Notes under the pieces: model-generated
The model's database searches: none
Seen by the model: only the letters and a program-made list of their open reading frames with translations
What the model was told of the DNA's origin: nothing
Shown: positions 54,832 to 63,656 of the stretch, in pieces
Layout: each line of letters starts with the position of its first letter
Position numbering within the stretch: position 1 is the first letter of the stretch
Assembly: GCF_001590965.1 (NCBI RefSeq)
Contig: NZ_BCTW01000016.1
Location: forward strand, 1-64,000
DNA: 64,000 bases
Reading direction: 5' to 3'
Origin: Novosphingobium lentum NBRC 107847
GTDB lineage: Bacteria; Pseudomonadota; Alphaproteobacteria; Sphingomonadales; Sphingomonadaceae
Program-made: the position numbers and the translations under genes

Positions 54832-55419
54832 ATGACGAAGGATGCGCGGATCGATGCCTATATCGAGCAGGCCCCGCCTTTCGCCCAGCCGATTCTCACG
54901 CACTTGCGCGCGCTGGTCCATACCGCGCTGCCCGCTGCCGAAGAGACGATCAAGTGGTCGATGCCGCACTTCACCGTGGGCGGAAAGAACGTGGCGGGCA
55001 TGGCCGCGTTCAAGGCGCACTGCGCGTTCGTGGTCCACGGCGAAGGCCGCACCGGCGACGCGATGGGCCAGCACGGCAAGATCACCAAGCTGACCGACTT
55101 GCCCGACGATGCCGAACTGACCGCCAGCCTGCAGCGCGCGCTCGAGCGCGTCGCGGCCAAGGGCACGGCAGCCCCCAAGGCACCCAAGCCCAAGGCCGCG
55201 AAAACCGACATAGCCATGCCCGATGACTTCGCCACAGCGCTGGCCGGGGCGGGCGAGGCGCACGCGCGGTTCGAGGCGTTCGCGCCGTCGCACCGCCGCG
55301 AATATCTCGAATGGATCACCGAGGCCAAGCGGCCCGAAACGCGCGCCAAACGCATTGCCGAGGCCACCGGCTGGATCGCCGAGGGCAAGAAGCGCAACTG
55401 GAAATACGGAAACTGCTGA
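54832..55419 (+). CDS. DUF1801 / YdeI-OmdA family protein
   Basis: 195 residues. The N-terminal DUF1801 fold (about 8-112: PFAQPILTHLRALVHTALPAAEETIKWSMPHF split here, then HCAFVVHGEG) resembles the frataxin-like YdhG family. A Lys/Pro/Ala linker (AAPKAPKPKAAKT) follows, then the C-terminal YdeI/OmdA-type helical segment (FATALAGAGEAHARFEAF, RREYLEWITEAKRPETRAKR). Related proteins have been linked to bacteriocin protection, but the biochemical role is not known. The ATG at 54832 follows GAGGAGG. It is close behind the E2 gene and probably co-transcribed by read-through rather than function. Confidence 0.82.
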   Translation: MTKDARIDAYIEQAPPFAQPILTHLRALVHTALPAAEETIKWSMPHFTVGGKNVAGMAAFKAHCAFVVHGEGRTGDAMGQHGKITKLTDLPDDAELTASLQRALERVAAKGTAAPKAPKPKAAKTDIAMPDDFATALAGAGEAHARFEAFAPSHRREYLEWITEAKRPETRAKRIAEATGWIAEGKKRNWKYGNC

Positions 55420-55452
55420 GGCGGGTTCGGTATTATCCGACTAACGTCGGTC

Positions 55453-55531
55453 CGGCACCAGCCCGCTCCCCCGCCCGGCCATCCATAAGATATACTGCCG
55501 GGTGGCCGGGCGGGGGAGCGGGCTGGTGCCG
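55453..55531. terminator. Long 29-bp hairpin between convergent genes
   Basis: Arms 55453-55481 and 55503-55531 are perfectly complementary over 29 bases, with a 21-base AT-richer loop. It lies 33 bases after the DUF1801 stop and 16 bases beyond the stop of the facing exported-protein gene, so it is probably a two-way terminator. Its length also makes it a candidate repeat element. Confidence 0.7.
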
Positions 55532-55547
55532 ACTTAGATAGAAAGGT

Positions 55548-56027
55548 TCAGCGTACCACGCCGCGGTAGGTGATCTGGCCCGCGCCGATCGCGGCAAGGC
55601 GATCGGGCACGCGCCAGCGCAAGTGGGTGACGTCTTCGGGGTTGGCATGGCGCAGTCCGCCGTCGCGATCGGTCACGCGCAAGTCTTCCAGACGACCCCA
55701 GCTGCGGCCGCCATCGACCGAGACTTCTTCCGCGCCATCGACGCTGCGCTGGAACGACACCGCACGCGGCAGCGGGTTGGTTACCGTGAACGGGCGGGCG
55801 CGGCTGGCTTTCCAGTTGACCACGAACACCAGCTGGTCGCCCGGATGCAGGCCTTGCGGGCGCTCGAGGATGCGGCTGACGCGACCATTGGGGCCGGGCT
55901 GGAACCGCTCGACGAACACGTCGCTGGCCAGTTGCACCGGATCGGTCGCCTGGGCCGCCACGGGCGCCAGGATCGGCATGGCAGCCGCAACCACGGCAGC
56001 GCCGGACAATATCGCGCGTGAATTCAT
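55548..56027 (-). CDS. Exported protein with a DUF11-like beta domain, function unknown
   Basis: 159 residues. Signal peptide MNSRAILSGAAVVAAAMPIL then APVAAQA. The mature part resembles a single beta-sandwich of the DUF11 type: HPGDQLVFVVNWKASRARPF, TVTNPLPRAVSFQRSVDGAE and SVDGGRSWGRLEDL, with VTHLRWRVPDRLAAIGAGQI near the end. Such domains occur in surface and periplasmic proteins. The start at 56027 is set by the signal peptide; the longer open frame runs through the tRNA-Asp region and is false. Alone on its strand between two terminator-like elements and tRNA-Asp. Confidence 0.75.
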   Translation of the reverse strand: MNSRAILSGAAVVAAAMPILAPVAAQATDPVQLASDVFVERFQPGPNGRVSRILERPQGLHPGDQLVFVVNWKASRARPFTVTNPLPRAVSFQRSVDGAEEVSVDGGRSWGRLEDLRVTDRDGGLRHANPEDVTHLRWRVPDRLAAIGAGQITYRGVVR

Positions 56028-56181
56028 CAAGGCCCCCTTGCGCCCCCCAAGGCGCTGGAGACCGCTTGTCGCAGGGAAGTCACAAGCTTTGGTTAATGCA
56101 GCCGAAAGCACGATTGCGCATGACGACCGAGGCGGCGCGCAACCGGGCGCGAAACCGGGGCAAAACTCGGCGCGCAAGCAG

Positions 56182-56209
56182 TTGACAGCCCCGGCGCGCT
56201 GCCTTAGTG
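56182..56209 (+). promoter_or_regulatory. Predicted promoter of tRNA-Asp
   Basis: Consensus -35 TTGACA (56182-56187), a 16-17 base GC-rich spacer and a TTAGTG/TAGTGG -10 place the start about 12 bases before the tRNA. The GC-rich stretch after the -10 fits stringent-type control of stable RNA genes. Confidence 0.6.
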
Positions 56210-56228
56210 GCGCGGCTCCCACGGGAAC

Positions 56229-56305
<77 letters not shown>

Positions 56306-56366
56306 TTTTCCACATCGACGAACGGAAAATGGCGCTTTGCAGCGCGTTGCCGCGCGCAGGCCAATG

Positions 56367-56585
56367 TCAGCCGAAGCGGCCGGTTTCCATCCAGATCAGG
56401 TAGCGCCGCAGCGGCAGCAGCCAGATCGTGCCCAGCACGACGTAGACCGGAACTTGCGCCAGCACCGGCCAGCTGCCCACCACATCGAGCAGCCGCACCG
56501 CCACCACCACATAGATCACCAGCGCGATCAGCAGCGCCAGAATGCCCACCGGCTTGCGCCAGGTCGGTTGCCAGTCGGGCTTCAT
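56367..56585 (-). CDS. DUF2842 small membrane protein
   Basis: 72 residues with two hydrophobic helices (KPVGILALLIALVIYVVVAV and LAQVPVYVVLGTIWLLPL) and the ending RRYLIWMETGRF. This pattern (RKPxGxxxLL...WxLP...WMETGRF) is that of DUF2842 proteins of alphaproteobacteria, of unknown role. The start overlaps the stop of the 5-formyl-THF cyclo-ligase gene (ATGA), so translation is coupled. It is the last gene of this minus-strand unit. Confidence 0.85.
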   Translation of the reverse strand: MKPDWQPTWRKPVGILALLIALVIYVVVAVRLLDVVGSWPVLAQVPVYVVLGTIWLLPLRRYLIWMETGRFG

Positions 56586-57181
56586 GCCGCGTCGTCCCAC
56601 GGACCGTAGAGCCGCGTCGGGGTGATCACAGCGCGCAGGCGGTGGTCGTGCGGCTCGCAGGGTAGGGCGCCCACCAGCTGGCAGTCCCACGCCAGCCCGA
56701 TCGCCATCGTGCCCGGATGCGCCGCCAGCCAGCGGTCGTAATGCCCGCCACCTTGGCCCAGACGATCCCCCGTGGCGGTAAAGCCGACCAGCGGGACGAA
56801 GACGACGTCGGGTACGAACTCCTCGGCGGTCGCAGCAGGTTGCATGATGCCGAACGGACCGGGTTCGAGCGTATCGGGATCCCACGGCGTATCCCAGTCG
56901 CGAAACCGCATCGGCGCGCCACGATCCGCGAACCACGGCAGCGCCACGCGATAGCCCGCCTCGCGCAGCCAGCGGGCATAGGATGCAGCCGGCGCCTCGT
57001 CCGGGCCGGTGGCATACAGGCCGACCGTCTGTCCGGGAGCGAGCATCGCCGCCACGGGGCCGGGCGGGCGCAGGAACAGCAGCGATTTCACGCGCGGCTC
57101 GATCTGCGCGACATGCGCGCGGCGTGCGGCCTTGAGCTTGCGGCGCAGCACCGCCTTGGCGTCCGCCGTCCGGGCTTCCAC
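56582..57181 (-). CDS. ygfA: 5-formyltetrahydrofolate cyclo-ligase
   Basis: 199 residues. Converts 5-formyl-THF to 5,10-methenyl-THF with ATP. Visible: KAVLRRKLKAARRAHVAQ, VGLYATGPDEAPAASYARWL, EEFVPDVVFVPLVGFTATGDRLG and the signature RLGQGGGHYDRWLA. I chose GTG 57181 because GGAG lies 7 bases upstream and the preceding codons belong to the 6S RNA region; the frame is open further upstream. The gene just downstream of 6S RNA is ygfA in many proteobacteria, matching this arrangement. It is translationally coupled to DUF2842. Confidence 0.92.
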   Translation of the reverse strand: MEARTADAKAVLRRKLKAARRAHVAQIEPRVKSLLFLRPPGPVAAMLAPGQTVGLYATGPDEAPAASYARWLREAGYRVALPWFADRGAPMRFRDWDTPWDPDTLEPGPFGIMQPAATAEEFVPDVVFVPLVGFTATGDRLGQGGGHYDRWLAAHPGTMAIGLAWDCQLVGALPCEPHDHRLRAVITPTRLYGPWDDAA

Positions 57182-57214
57182 GTGTGCACTCCGTAACTGG
57201 CGAAGGGAGGGAGA

Positions 57215-57345
57215 AAAAGGAGGGTGACGGGCCCACCATGGGTCGTTGCCGTAAATATCCTCTGACGCGTTCACGTCAGGTGGGGACCATGTGTGTCGAA
57301 CCCCAATGGAAACAGAGTGGTTCGACCAGGGACAGCCCCCAAGGA
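57215..57345 (-). ncRNA. ssrS: 6S RNA candidate (SsrS)
   Basis: The 227-base gap between zapA and ygfA, on the same strand, is where 6S RNA lies in many proteobacteria. The minus strand shows a promoter-like TTGAAA with a 17-base spacer to GCAAAT. Possible pairings suit a long 6S rod: outer GGTCG/CGACC and GGGC/GCCC, an inner TGGGG/CCCCA hairpin and a CTGACG/CGTCAG hairpin, with a TTTTT near the 3' end. 6S RNA binds RNA polymerase holoenzyme in stationary phase. Ends are estimates, and the predicted length is short for the family. Confidence 0.52.
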
Positions 57346-57408
57346 TTTGCTTATAGCCTCAGGGATGTTTCAAGCGGCTCGTGCCGGGCAGATCCCGTCA
57401 TGTCCTAT

Positions 57409-57771
57409 CTAGGCGCTTGTCGCCCCCGGCTCAAGGTGCGCGGCCAACTTTTCGACGCGCGCCGCCAGCGCTTCCACCCGGGCTGCAACCTGCAGCGCGT
57501 CGGGTGCCGCCGAGAACGACGAAATCGCCGACGAAGCGGCTGGCACATCAGCTTCCCCGGCCCCGTTGCGCGCCTTCAGTTCGTGCAGTTCATCGGCCAG
57601 CAGCAGCGTAGCGAACAGCAGCATCCGGCTTTCGCTTTGCTGGCCCGCGCCGCCCATGTCGCGCAGCCGGTCATCCACCAGGCGGCCGAGCATGGCGATG
57701 TGCTCTTCCTCGCCCGGCGCGCTGGCGACCGCGAAGATCCGGCCGCCGATCGAGAGGTTGACGTTGCTCAT
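57409..57771 (-). CDS. zapA: Cell division protein ZapA
   Basis: 120 residues. ZapA tetramers bundle FtsZ filaments at the division ring. N-terminal globular part NVNLSIGGRIFAVASAPGEE and HIAMLGRLVDDRLRDM; then a helical coiled coil (MLLFATLLLADELHELKAR; VAARVEALAARVEKLAAHL). The length is normal for alphaproteobacteria. The start overlaps the stop of the upstream coiled-coil gene (ATGA). Followed by the 6S candidate and ygfA, as in E. coli. Confidence 0.93.
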   Translation of the reverse strand: MSNVNLSIGGRIFAVASAPGEEEHIAMLGRLVDDRLRDMGGAGQQSESRMLLFATLLLADELHELKARNGAGEADVPAASSAISSFSAAPDALQVAARVEALAARVEKLAAHLEPGATSA

Positions 57772-58010
57772 CGCGGCATCCCGGCAAGGATCTCGTCGAG
57801 CTGGCGAAGGCCCTGCGCCACCGCCTGCTTGAGCTGCCCGTGGCGTTCCTCCAGCGCGGCAAGGTCCGCCGCCAGCTGTTCGGAATGTGCCTGATCGGCC
57901 TGGAGCGGGGCCGGGTCGGGCACGTGCGGCTGGCGCGCCGCCCGTTGCTCTGCCTGCGAAAGCGCCTGTTCCAGCCGGTCCAGCGCTGCGTCGAGTTGCT
58001 CGGTAACCAT
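57768..58010 (-). CDS. Small coiled-coil protein, ZauP-like ZapA partner
   Basis: 80 residues, almost entirely helical and charged (EQLDAALDRLEQALSQAEQR; HSEQLAADLAALEERHGQLK; QGLRQLDEILAGM), with heptad-like leucines typical of a coiled coil. In Caulobacter a coiled-coil protein, ZauP, is encoded just upstream of zapA and works with it. The same position and overlap here suggest an equivalent, but sequence identity to ZauP was not tested. ATG 58010 is the first plausible start; the longer frame runs into the tkt promoter region. Confidence 0.75.
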   Translation of the reverse strand: MVTEQLDAALDRLEQALSQAEQRAARQPHVPDPAPLQADQAHSEQLAADLAALEERHGQLKQAVAQGLRQLDEILAGMPR

Positions 58011-58100
58011 GTCACAATGGCTAGCACAATCGTGCGCCACCGCAACCGCGCGCTGCTGCAGATGGAACCACAGCTGCGCCGGGCGGCGGTCTGCGGTCCT

Positions 58101-58125
58101 GTGTGCAGGTGCACACGCCTTGACG
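58101..58125 (+). promoter_or_regulatory. Palindrome next to the predicted tkt promoter
   Basis: GTGTGCA-GG-TGCACAC (58101-58116) is a perfect 7+2+7 palindrome. Three bases later comes TTGACG (58120-58125), a good -35 with a weak CAAAGA 17 bases on. The arrangement suits an activator or repressor site for the glycolytic gene block. Confidence 0.5.
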
Positions 58126-58224
58126 CAAACTGGCATGGTGACCAAAGAGGCCCCGGCTCCGAATCGGCAGCGACGCATTCCGCATTTCAGGGAATGTTGC
58201 ACAGGGGAAGGCAGTATTTCCGGC

Positions 58225-60213
58225 ATGACCAGCGATCCGTCCACGATGGTAGCATCGTCGTTGCAGCAGGATATGGCCAACGCGATCCGTGCGCTGGCGA
58301 TGGATGCGGTGCAAGCGGCGGACAGCGGCCATCCCGGAATGCCGATGGGCATGGCCGACGTGGCGACCGTGCTGTGGTCGAAGTTCCTGAAGTTCGATCC
58401 GGCCGCGCCGAAGTGGGCCGATCGCGATCGCTTCGTGCTGTCGGCGGGCCACGGCTCGATGCTGATCTACGCGCTGCTGCACCTGTCGGGCTACGCACAG
58501 CCGACGATGGACGACATCCGCAACTTCCGCCAGCTGGGCAGCCCGTGCGCGGGCCATCCCGAGAATTTCATGATGCCCGGCATCGAATGCACCACCGGCC
58601 CGCTGGGACAGGGCGTGGCGATGGCGGTCGGCATGGCGATTGCCGAACGCCACCTCAACGCCGAATTCGGTGACGACTTCGTCGATCACCGCACTTGGGC
58701 GATTGCCGGCGACGGCTGCCTGATGGAAGGCATCAACCACGAGGCGATCGGCCTGGCCGGGCACCTCAAGCTGGGCCGCCTCACCGTGCTGTGGGATGAA
58801 AACCGCATCACCATCGACGGCGCGACCTCGCTGTCGACCAGCGAAGACATTCCGGCGCGCTATATCGCCGCGGGCTGGCACGTCGAATCATGCGACGGGC
58901 ACGACGTGGCCGACATCGAGCGCGCGATCGCCGCCGCCGTGGCGGACGAGCGCCCGTCGCTGGTTGCCTGCCGCACGATCATCGGCAAGGGCGCGCCCAA
59001 CAAGCAGGGCACCAGCGGCGTCCACGGCGCCGCGCTTGGCGCCGCCGAAGTCGCTGCCGCCCGCGCTGAACTGGGCTGGACTGCCGCGCCGTTCGAGGTG
59101 CCCGCGCCGATCCTGGCGGGCTGGCGCGAAACCGGTGCTGCCGGTCGCGATGTTCACTCTGCTTGGGAAAAGCGCTGTGCAACCTCTTCGCGTGGTGCGG
59201 AATTCATTGTACGCATGGCCGGTGAATTGCCGCCGCTCGACGATTTCCGGGCCTACCTCGCCGATATCGCCGCCGCGCAGCCCAAGGTGGCCACGCGCAA
59301 GGCCAGCGAGAACGCGCTGGGTCCGCTGACCGAGTCGATCCCTGCAATGATCGGCGGATCGGCCGATCTCACCGGATCGAACAACACCAAGACCAAGTCC
59401 ACCGGACCGCTCACCGCCACCGACTATGCCGGGCGCTATCTGTATTACGGCATCCGCGAATTCGGCATGGCGGCGGCGATGAACGGCATGGCGCTGCACG
59501 GCGGAATCATCCCTTACGGCGGCACCTTCCTGGTGTTCTCCGACTATTGCCGCAACGCCATTCGCCTGTCGGCGTTGCAACACGCCCGCGTGATCTACGT
59601 TATGACGCATGACAGCATTGGGCTGGGCGAGGATGGCCCCACCCACCAGCCGATCGAACATGTCATGAGCCTGCGCGCGATGCCGGGCCTTGCCGTGTTC
59701 CGCCCCGCCGACGCGGTCGAGACGGCCGAGTGCTGGGAACTGGCGCTCCAGCGCGCGGATGCACCCTCGCTGCTCGCGCTCAGCCGGCAGAACTTGCCCG
59801 CGCTGCGCAGCGATGTTTCGCAGAACCTTTCGGCCAAGGGCGCCTACCGCCTCGTGTCCGCCACGGCCGCGCGCAAGGTCGTGCTGCTCGCCACCGGGTC
59901 CGAAGTCGAACTGGCGCGCGATGTCGCCGCCAGCCTCGAAGCGCAGGGCATCGGCGCCGACGTCGTGTCGATGCCGTGCTGGGAACTGTTCGACGCGCAG
60001 GACGCGGCCTATCGCGCCGACCTGCTGCCTGCGGGCGTGTTGCGCGTCTCGATCGAGGCGGGCGTCACGCTGGGCTGGCACAAGTACGTGGGCGATGGGC
60101 TGACCATCGGCATCGACAGCTATGGCGCGTCGGCGCCGGCACCGGTCCTGTTCGATCATTTCGGCTTCACCGTCGACAAGATCGTTCCGCAGATTGTCGC
60201 CAGAATTGCTTGA
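58225..60213 (+). CDS. tkt: Transketolase
   Basis: 662 residues; ThDP-dependent enzyme of the pentose phosphate pathway. Visible: [66 protein letters not shown] (ThDP), [19 protein letters not shown], the catalytic Glu region and [18 protein letters not shown]. The C-terminal part has [17 protein letters not shown] and HFGFTVDKI. The start ATG 58225 lies about 80 bases after the -10; ATG 58246 is an alternative. The frame is open far upstream but without family similarity. Followed by gap after 29 bases. Confidence 0.96.
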   Translation: MTSDPSTMVASSLQQDMANAIRALAMDAVQAADSGHPGMPMGMADVATVLWSKFLKFDPAAPKWADRDRFVLSAGHGSMLIYALLHLSGYAQPTMDDIRNFRQLGSPCAGHPENFMMPGIECTTGPLGQGVAMAVGMAIAERHLNAEFGDDFVDHRTWAIAGDGCLMEGINHEAIGLAGHLKLGRLTVLWDENRITIDGATSLSTSEDIPARYIAAGWHVESCDGHDVADIERAIAAAVADERPSLVACRTIIGKGAPNKQGTSGVHGAALGAAEVAAARAELGWTAAPFEVPAPILAGWRETGAAGRDVHSAWEKRCATSSRGAEFIVRMAGELPPLDDFRAYLADIAAAQPKVATRKASENALGPLTESIPAMIGGSADLTGSNNTKTKSTGPLTATDYAGRYLYYGIREFGMAAAMNGMALHGGIIPYGGTFLVFSDYCRNAIRLSALQHARVIYVMTHDSIGLGEDGPTHQPIEHVMSLRAMPGLAVFRPADAVETAECWELALQRADAPSLLALSRQNLPALRSDVSQNLSAKGAYRLVSATAARKVVLLATGSEVELARDVAASLEAQGIGADVVSMPCWELFDAQDAAYRADLLPAGVLRVSIEAGVTLGWHKYVGDGLTIGIDSYGASAPAPVLFDHFGFTVDKIVPQIVARIA

Positions 60214-60242
60214 ATTTCAACATATCAGCAGGAGCTCCTGAC

Positions 60243-61250
60243 ATGGCCACCAAAGTTGCGATCAACGGATTCGGACGTATCGGGCGCAACGTTGCCCGTG
60301 CCATCCTCGAACGCCCCGATTGCGGGCTCGAACTGGTTTCGATCAACGACCTGGCCGATGCCAAGGCCAACGCGCTGCTGTTCAAGCGCGACAGCGTCCA
60401 CGGCGCATTCCCCGGCACGGTGGAAGTGGACGGCAGCGACCTGATCATCAACGGCACGCGCATCCACGTGACCGCAGAGCGTGATCCGGCCAACCTGCCG
60501 CACGCCGCGCAGGGCATCGACATCGCGCTCGAATGCACCGGTTTCTTCACCGCGCGCGCCGCCTGCCAGAAGCACCTCGATGCCGGTGCCAAGCGCGTGC
60601 TGATCTCGGCGCCGGGCAAGGAAGTCGATCTCACCGTGGTGTTCGGTGTGAATCATGACAAGTTGACCGCCGATCACAAGATCGTCTCGAACGCGTCGTG
60701 CACCACCAACTGCCTCGCGCCGTTCGCCAAAGTGCTGAACGACGCGATCGGCATCGAGCGCGGGCTGATGACCACGATCCACGCCTACACCAACGACCAG
60801 AAGATCCTCGACCAGATCCACGAGGATCCGCGCCGCGCCCGCGCTGCCGCAATGTCGATGATCCCCACCACCACTGGCGCCGCCCGCGCCGTGGGTGAAG
60901 TGCTGCCCGAACTGAAGGGCAAGCTCGACGGTTCGGCAATCCGCGTGCCGACGCCGAACGTCTCGGTCGTCGATCTGACCTTCACGCCCAAGCGCGACAC
61001 GACCAAGGAGGAAGTCAACGCGCTGCTCAAGGCCGCCGCCGAAGGCCCGCTCAAGGGCGTGCTGGCGTTCTCGAACGAGCCGCTGGTCTCGATCGACTAC
61101 AACCACGATTCGCACTCCTCGACGATCGACAGCCTCGAAACGACGGTGATCGACGGCAAGCTGGTGCGCGTGCTGTCGTGGTACGACAACGAGTGGGGCT
61201 TCTCGAACCGCATGGTCGATACCGCCGGGGTCATGGGCAAGCTGATCTGA
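60243..61250 (+). CDS. gap: Glyceraldehyde-3-phosphate dehydrogenase, type I
   Basis: 335 residues. NAD-binding [13 protein letters not shown] at the N-terminus; catalytic Cys-153 in [62 protein letters not shown]. It interconverts glyceraldehyde-3-P and 1,3-bisphosphoglycerate. An AGGAG Shine-Dalgarno precedes the ATG. It stands between tkt and pgk on one strand, all presumably one transcript. Confidence 0.98.
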   Translation: MATKVAINGFGRIGRNVARAILERPDCGLELVSINDLADAKANALLFKRDSVHGAFPGTVEVDGSDLIINGTRIHVTAERDPANLPHAAQGIDIALECTGFFTARAACQKHLDAGAKRVLISAPGKEVDLTVVFGVNHDKLTADHKIVSNASCTTNCLAPFAKVLNDAIGIERGLMTTIHAYTNDQKILDQIHEDPRRARAAAMSMIPTTTGAARAVGEVLPELKGKLDGSAIRVPTPNVSVVDLTFTPKRDTTKEEVNALLKAAAEGPLKGVLAFSNEPLVSIDYNHDSHSSTIDSLETTVIDGKLVRVLSWYDNEWGFSNRMVDTAGVMGKLI

Positions 61251-61289
61251 ACACGACGACACGGTGTGCGAAATGGTGAGGATCGAAGA

Positions 61290-62492
61290 ATGAACGCATT
61301 TCGCACACTGGACGACCTTGGAGATGTTACCGGCAAGCTTGTGCTGGTCCGCGAGGATCTGAACGTGCCGATGGCCGATGGCGCGGTGACCGACGATACC
61401 CGGTTGCGCGCCGCCGTGCCGACCCTGTCCGAACTGGCCGACAAGGGCGCCAAAGTGCTCGTGCTGGCGCATTTCGGACGTCCCAAGGGCCAGCCCGATG
61501 CGAAGTATTCGCTACGCCAGGTGATCCCGGCGCTGTCCTCGGTGCTCGGCCGTCCGGTCGAATTCATCGACGACTGCGCCGGGCCGACTGCGGCAGCTGC
61601 GGCAAAGGCCTTGGCCGATGGCACGATCTGCGTGCTGGAAAACACGCGCTTTCACGCGGGCGAGGAAGCCAACGCGCCGGACCTCGTAGAGCAGATGAAA
61701 TTGCTCGGTGATCTCTTCGTCAACGATGCCTTTTCTGCCGCGCACCGCGCCCATGCGTCGACCGTGGGCCTGGCGCACGCGCTGCCCGCTTATGCCGGTC
61801 GCGCGATGCAGGCAGAGCTGGAGGCGCTGGAAAAGGCGCTGGGCAAGCCCGAGCATCCAGTGGCGGCAGTCGTTGGCGGCGCGAAGGTTTCGACCAAGCT
61901 CGATGTGCTCAAGCATTTGGTTGGTCAGGTCGATCACCTGATCATCGGCGGTGGCATGGCCAACACGTTCCTGGCCGCGCGGGGGGTCGATGTCGGCAAG
62001 TCGCTGTGCGAACACGATCTGGCCTCCACCGCCGACGAGATCCTCGCCAATGCCGACAAGGCGGGCTGCACCGTGCACCTGCCGTACGATGTGGTCGTGG
62101 CGAAGGAATTCGCCGCCAACCCGCCCAGCTTACGCACCTGCAACGTCCACGAAGTCGCGGCGGACGAGATGATCCTCGATGTCGGCCCGGCCGCCATCGA
62201 GGCGCTGGCCGACGTGCTCAAGACCTGCCGCACGCTGGTGTGGAACGGGCCGATGGGCGCGTTCGAGACGCCGCCGTTCGACACCGCCACCGTGGCGCTG
62301 GCACGCACCGCCGCCGCGCTGACCCGCGAGGGTTCGCTGGTCTCGGTGGCGGGCGGGGGCGACACCGTCGCCGCGCTCAACCATGCCGGCGTGGGCGGCG
62401 ATTTCAGCTATGTCTCGACCGCCGGTGGCGCCTTTCTCGAATGGATGGAAGGCAAGGAACTGCCCGGCGTCGCAGCGCTAACCCAGGCTTGA
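61290..62492 (+). CDS. pgk: Phosphoglycerate kinase
   Basis: 400 residues. Visible: [86 protein letters not shown] and the C-terminal [15 protein letters not shown]. It makes ATP from 1,3-bisphosphoglycerate. ATG 61290 is used; an in-frame upstream start adds eight residues unlike the family. The stop overlaps the TTG start proposed for the acyltransferase. Confidence 0.97.
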   Translation: MNAFRTLDDLGDVTGKLVLVREDLNVPMADGAVTDDTRLRAAVPTLSELADKGAKVLVLAHFGRPKGQPDAKYSLRQVIPALSSVLGRPVEFIDDCAGPTAAAAAKALADGTICVLENTRFHAGEEANAPDLVEQMKLLGDLFVNDAFSAAHRAHASTVGLAHALPAYAGRAMQAELEALEKALGKPEHPVAAVVGGAKVSTKLDVLKHLVGQVDHLIIGGGMANTFLAARGVDVGKSLCEHDLASTADEILANADKAGCTVHLPYDVVVAKEFAANPPSLRTCNVHEVAADEMILDVGPAAIEALADVLKTCRTLVWNGPMGAFETPPFDTATVALARTAAALTREGSLVSVAGGGDTVAALNHAGVGGDFSYVSTAGGAFLEWMEGKELPGVAALTQA

Positions 62493-63523
62493 ACGCCGCA
62501 GTTGCGGACGGTCCGGGGCGATACACCACGCTCGACGGCATGCGCGGCATCGCGGCGATCGCGGTTGCGGTCATGCATTACGACGCCGCGCTGCTGCCCT
62601 GCGGCTACCTCGCAGTCGATTTCTTCTTCATGCTGTCGGGCTTCGTGCTGGCATCGCGGTACGACCAGCCGCTGGCCGATGGGCTCGGGCTGATGCGATT
62701 TCTGGCGATCCGGCTGGTGCGGCTCTATCCGGTTTACGCCGTCGGGACCGCATTCGGGGCAAGCATTGCGCTGTACCTTGTCCTGCGCCACGCGCCCGGC
62801 CAGTTGGCGCTTGCGCCATTCGCCGGTTCGCTGCTGGTCAACGCTGCTATGCTGCCTTCCCCCTTTTCAGCAGACCTATATCCGTTCGATCTCGCCGCCT
62901 GGTCGCTATTGTACGAACTGATTGCTAATATACTCTTGGCCACCGTGTTCTTGCGGATGGATCGCCTGTTCTTGGTAATTTTCGTTTTGGCGTCTGGGCT
63001 GATGCTGGTGGCCGCTACCTCGGGTGACATGGATGTGTCCTGGGGGGACAACTGGACGTCATGGCCGGTGGCGGTGGCGCGCACAGCGTTCGGATTCGGC
63101 TGCGGCGTGCTGATCTCACGCACCGTGCCACGGCGGAGCACGGTCAATCGCACTCTGGCGATGTCCGCCTGTCTGCTACTACTGGCAGTGTTCACGATAC
63201 CGGCCCCGCGCGAGTGGCGTACGCCGATCGACCAAGTGATCGTCTTCCTGCTGTGGCCGGCGATATTGATATTCGGTAGCCGAATTGAACCATTCGGCCG
63301 CATTGGCAAGCTGATGATGTTTTTGGGCAGCATATCTTACGGGCTGTACCTTACGCATTTACCGTTGGTGTACATGTTCAGGCGCCTTGCGTTCAGAGTT
63401 GAAATTGACGAGTTCGCACTCATTCCATTGTTCGTACTGTTTGCGATAGCCACTGCGGTTCTCGCGCTGAAATTGGTGGATCTGCCCGGCCGACGATTGT
63501 TGGGACGCCTTCTGCTCGGGTAA
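62489..63523 (+). CDS. Acyltransferase 3 family membrane protein
   Basis: 344 residues, about nine or ten membrane helices. The N-terminal signature [20 protein letters not shown] (first histidine) and [20 protein letters not shown] is diagnostic of the family that O-acetylates or acylates surface sugars, lipid A, peptidoglycan or exopolysaccharide. The end [16 protein letters not shown] also fits. The substrate cannot be told. The best start is TTG 62489 overlapping the pgk stop (TTGA); Met in DGMRGI is an alternative but would cut the motif. The second half (from about 62.85 kb) is less GC-rich than its neighbours, suggesting foreign origin or relaxed codon use. Confidence 0.85.
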   Translation: MNAAVADGPGRYTTLDGMRGIAAIAVAVMHYDAALLPCGYLAVDFFFMLSGFVLASRYDQPLADGLGLMRFLAIRLVRLYPVYAVGTAFGASIALYLVLRHAPGQLALAPFAGSLLVNAAMLPSPFSADLYPFDLAAWSLLYELIANILLATVFLRMDRLFLVIFVLASGLMLVAATSGDMDVSWGDNWTSWPVAVARTAFGFGCGVLISRTVPRRSTVNRTLAMSACLLLLAVFTIPAPREWRTPIDQVIVFLLWPAILIFGSRIEPFGRIGKLMMFLGSISYGLYLTHLPLVYMFRRLAFRVEIDEFALIPLFVLFAIATAVLALKLVDLPGRRLLGRLLLG

Positions 63524-63656
63524 TCGCGCACGCCCCCCCGTTTCCGCACCGTCCTGATCCCGACCCCTCCAAAATTGACCAAGCAGACGAGTTGCAGAGC
63601 CATCCCCGCCCGACTATGGGCAGTCCCGCATACGAATGCACGCATCAGGAGCGACC

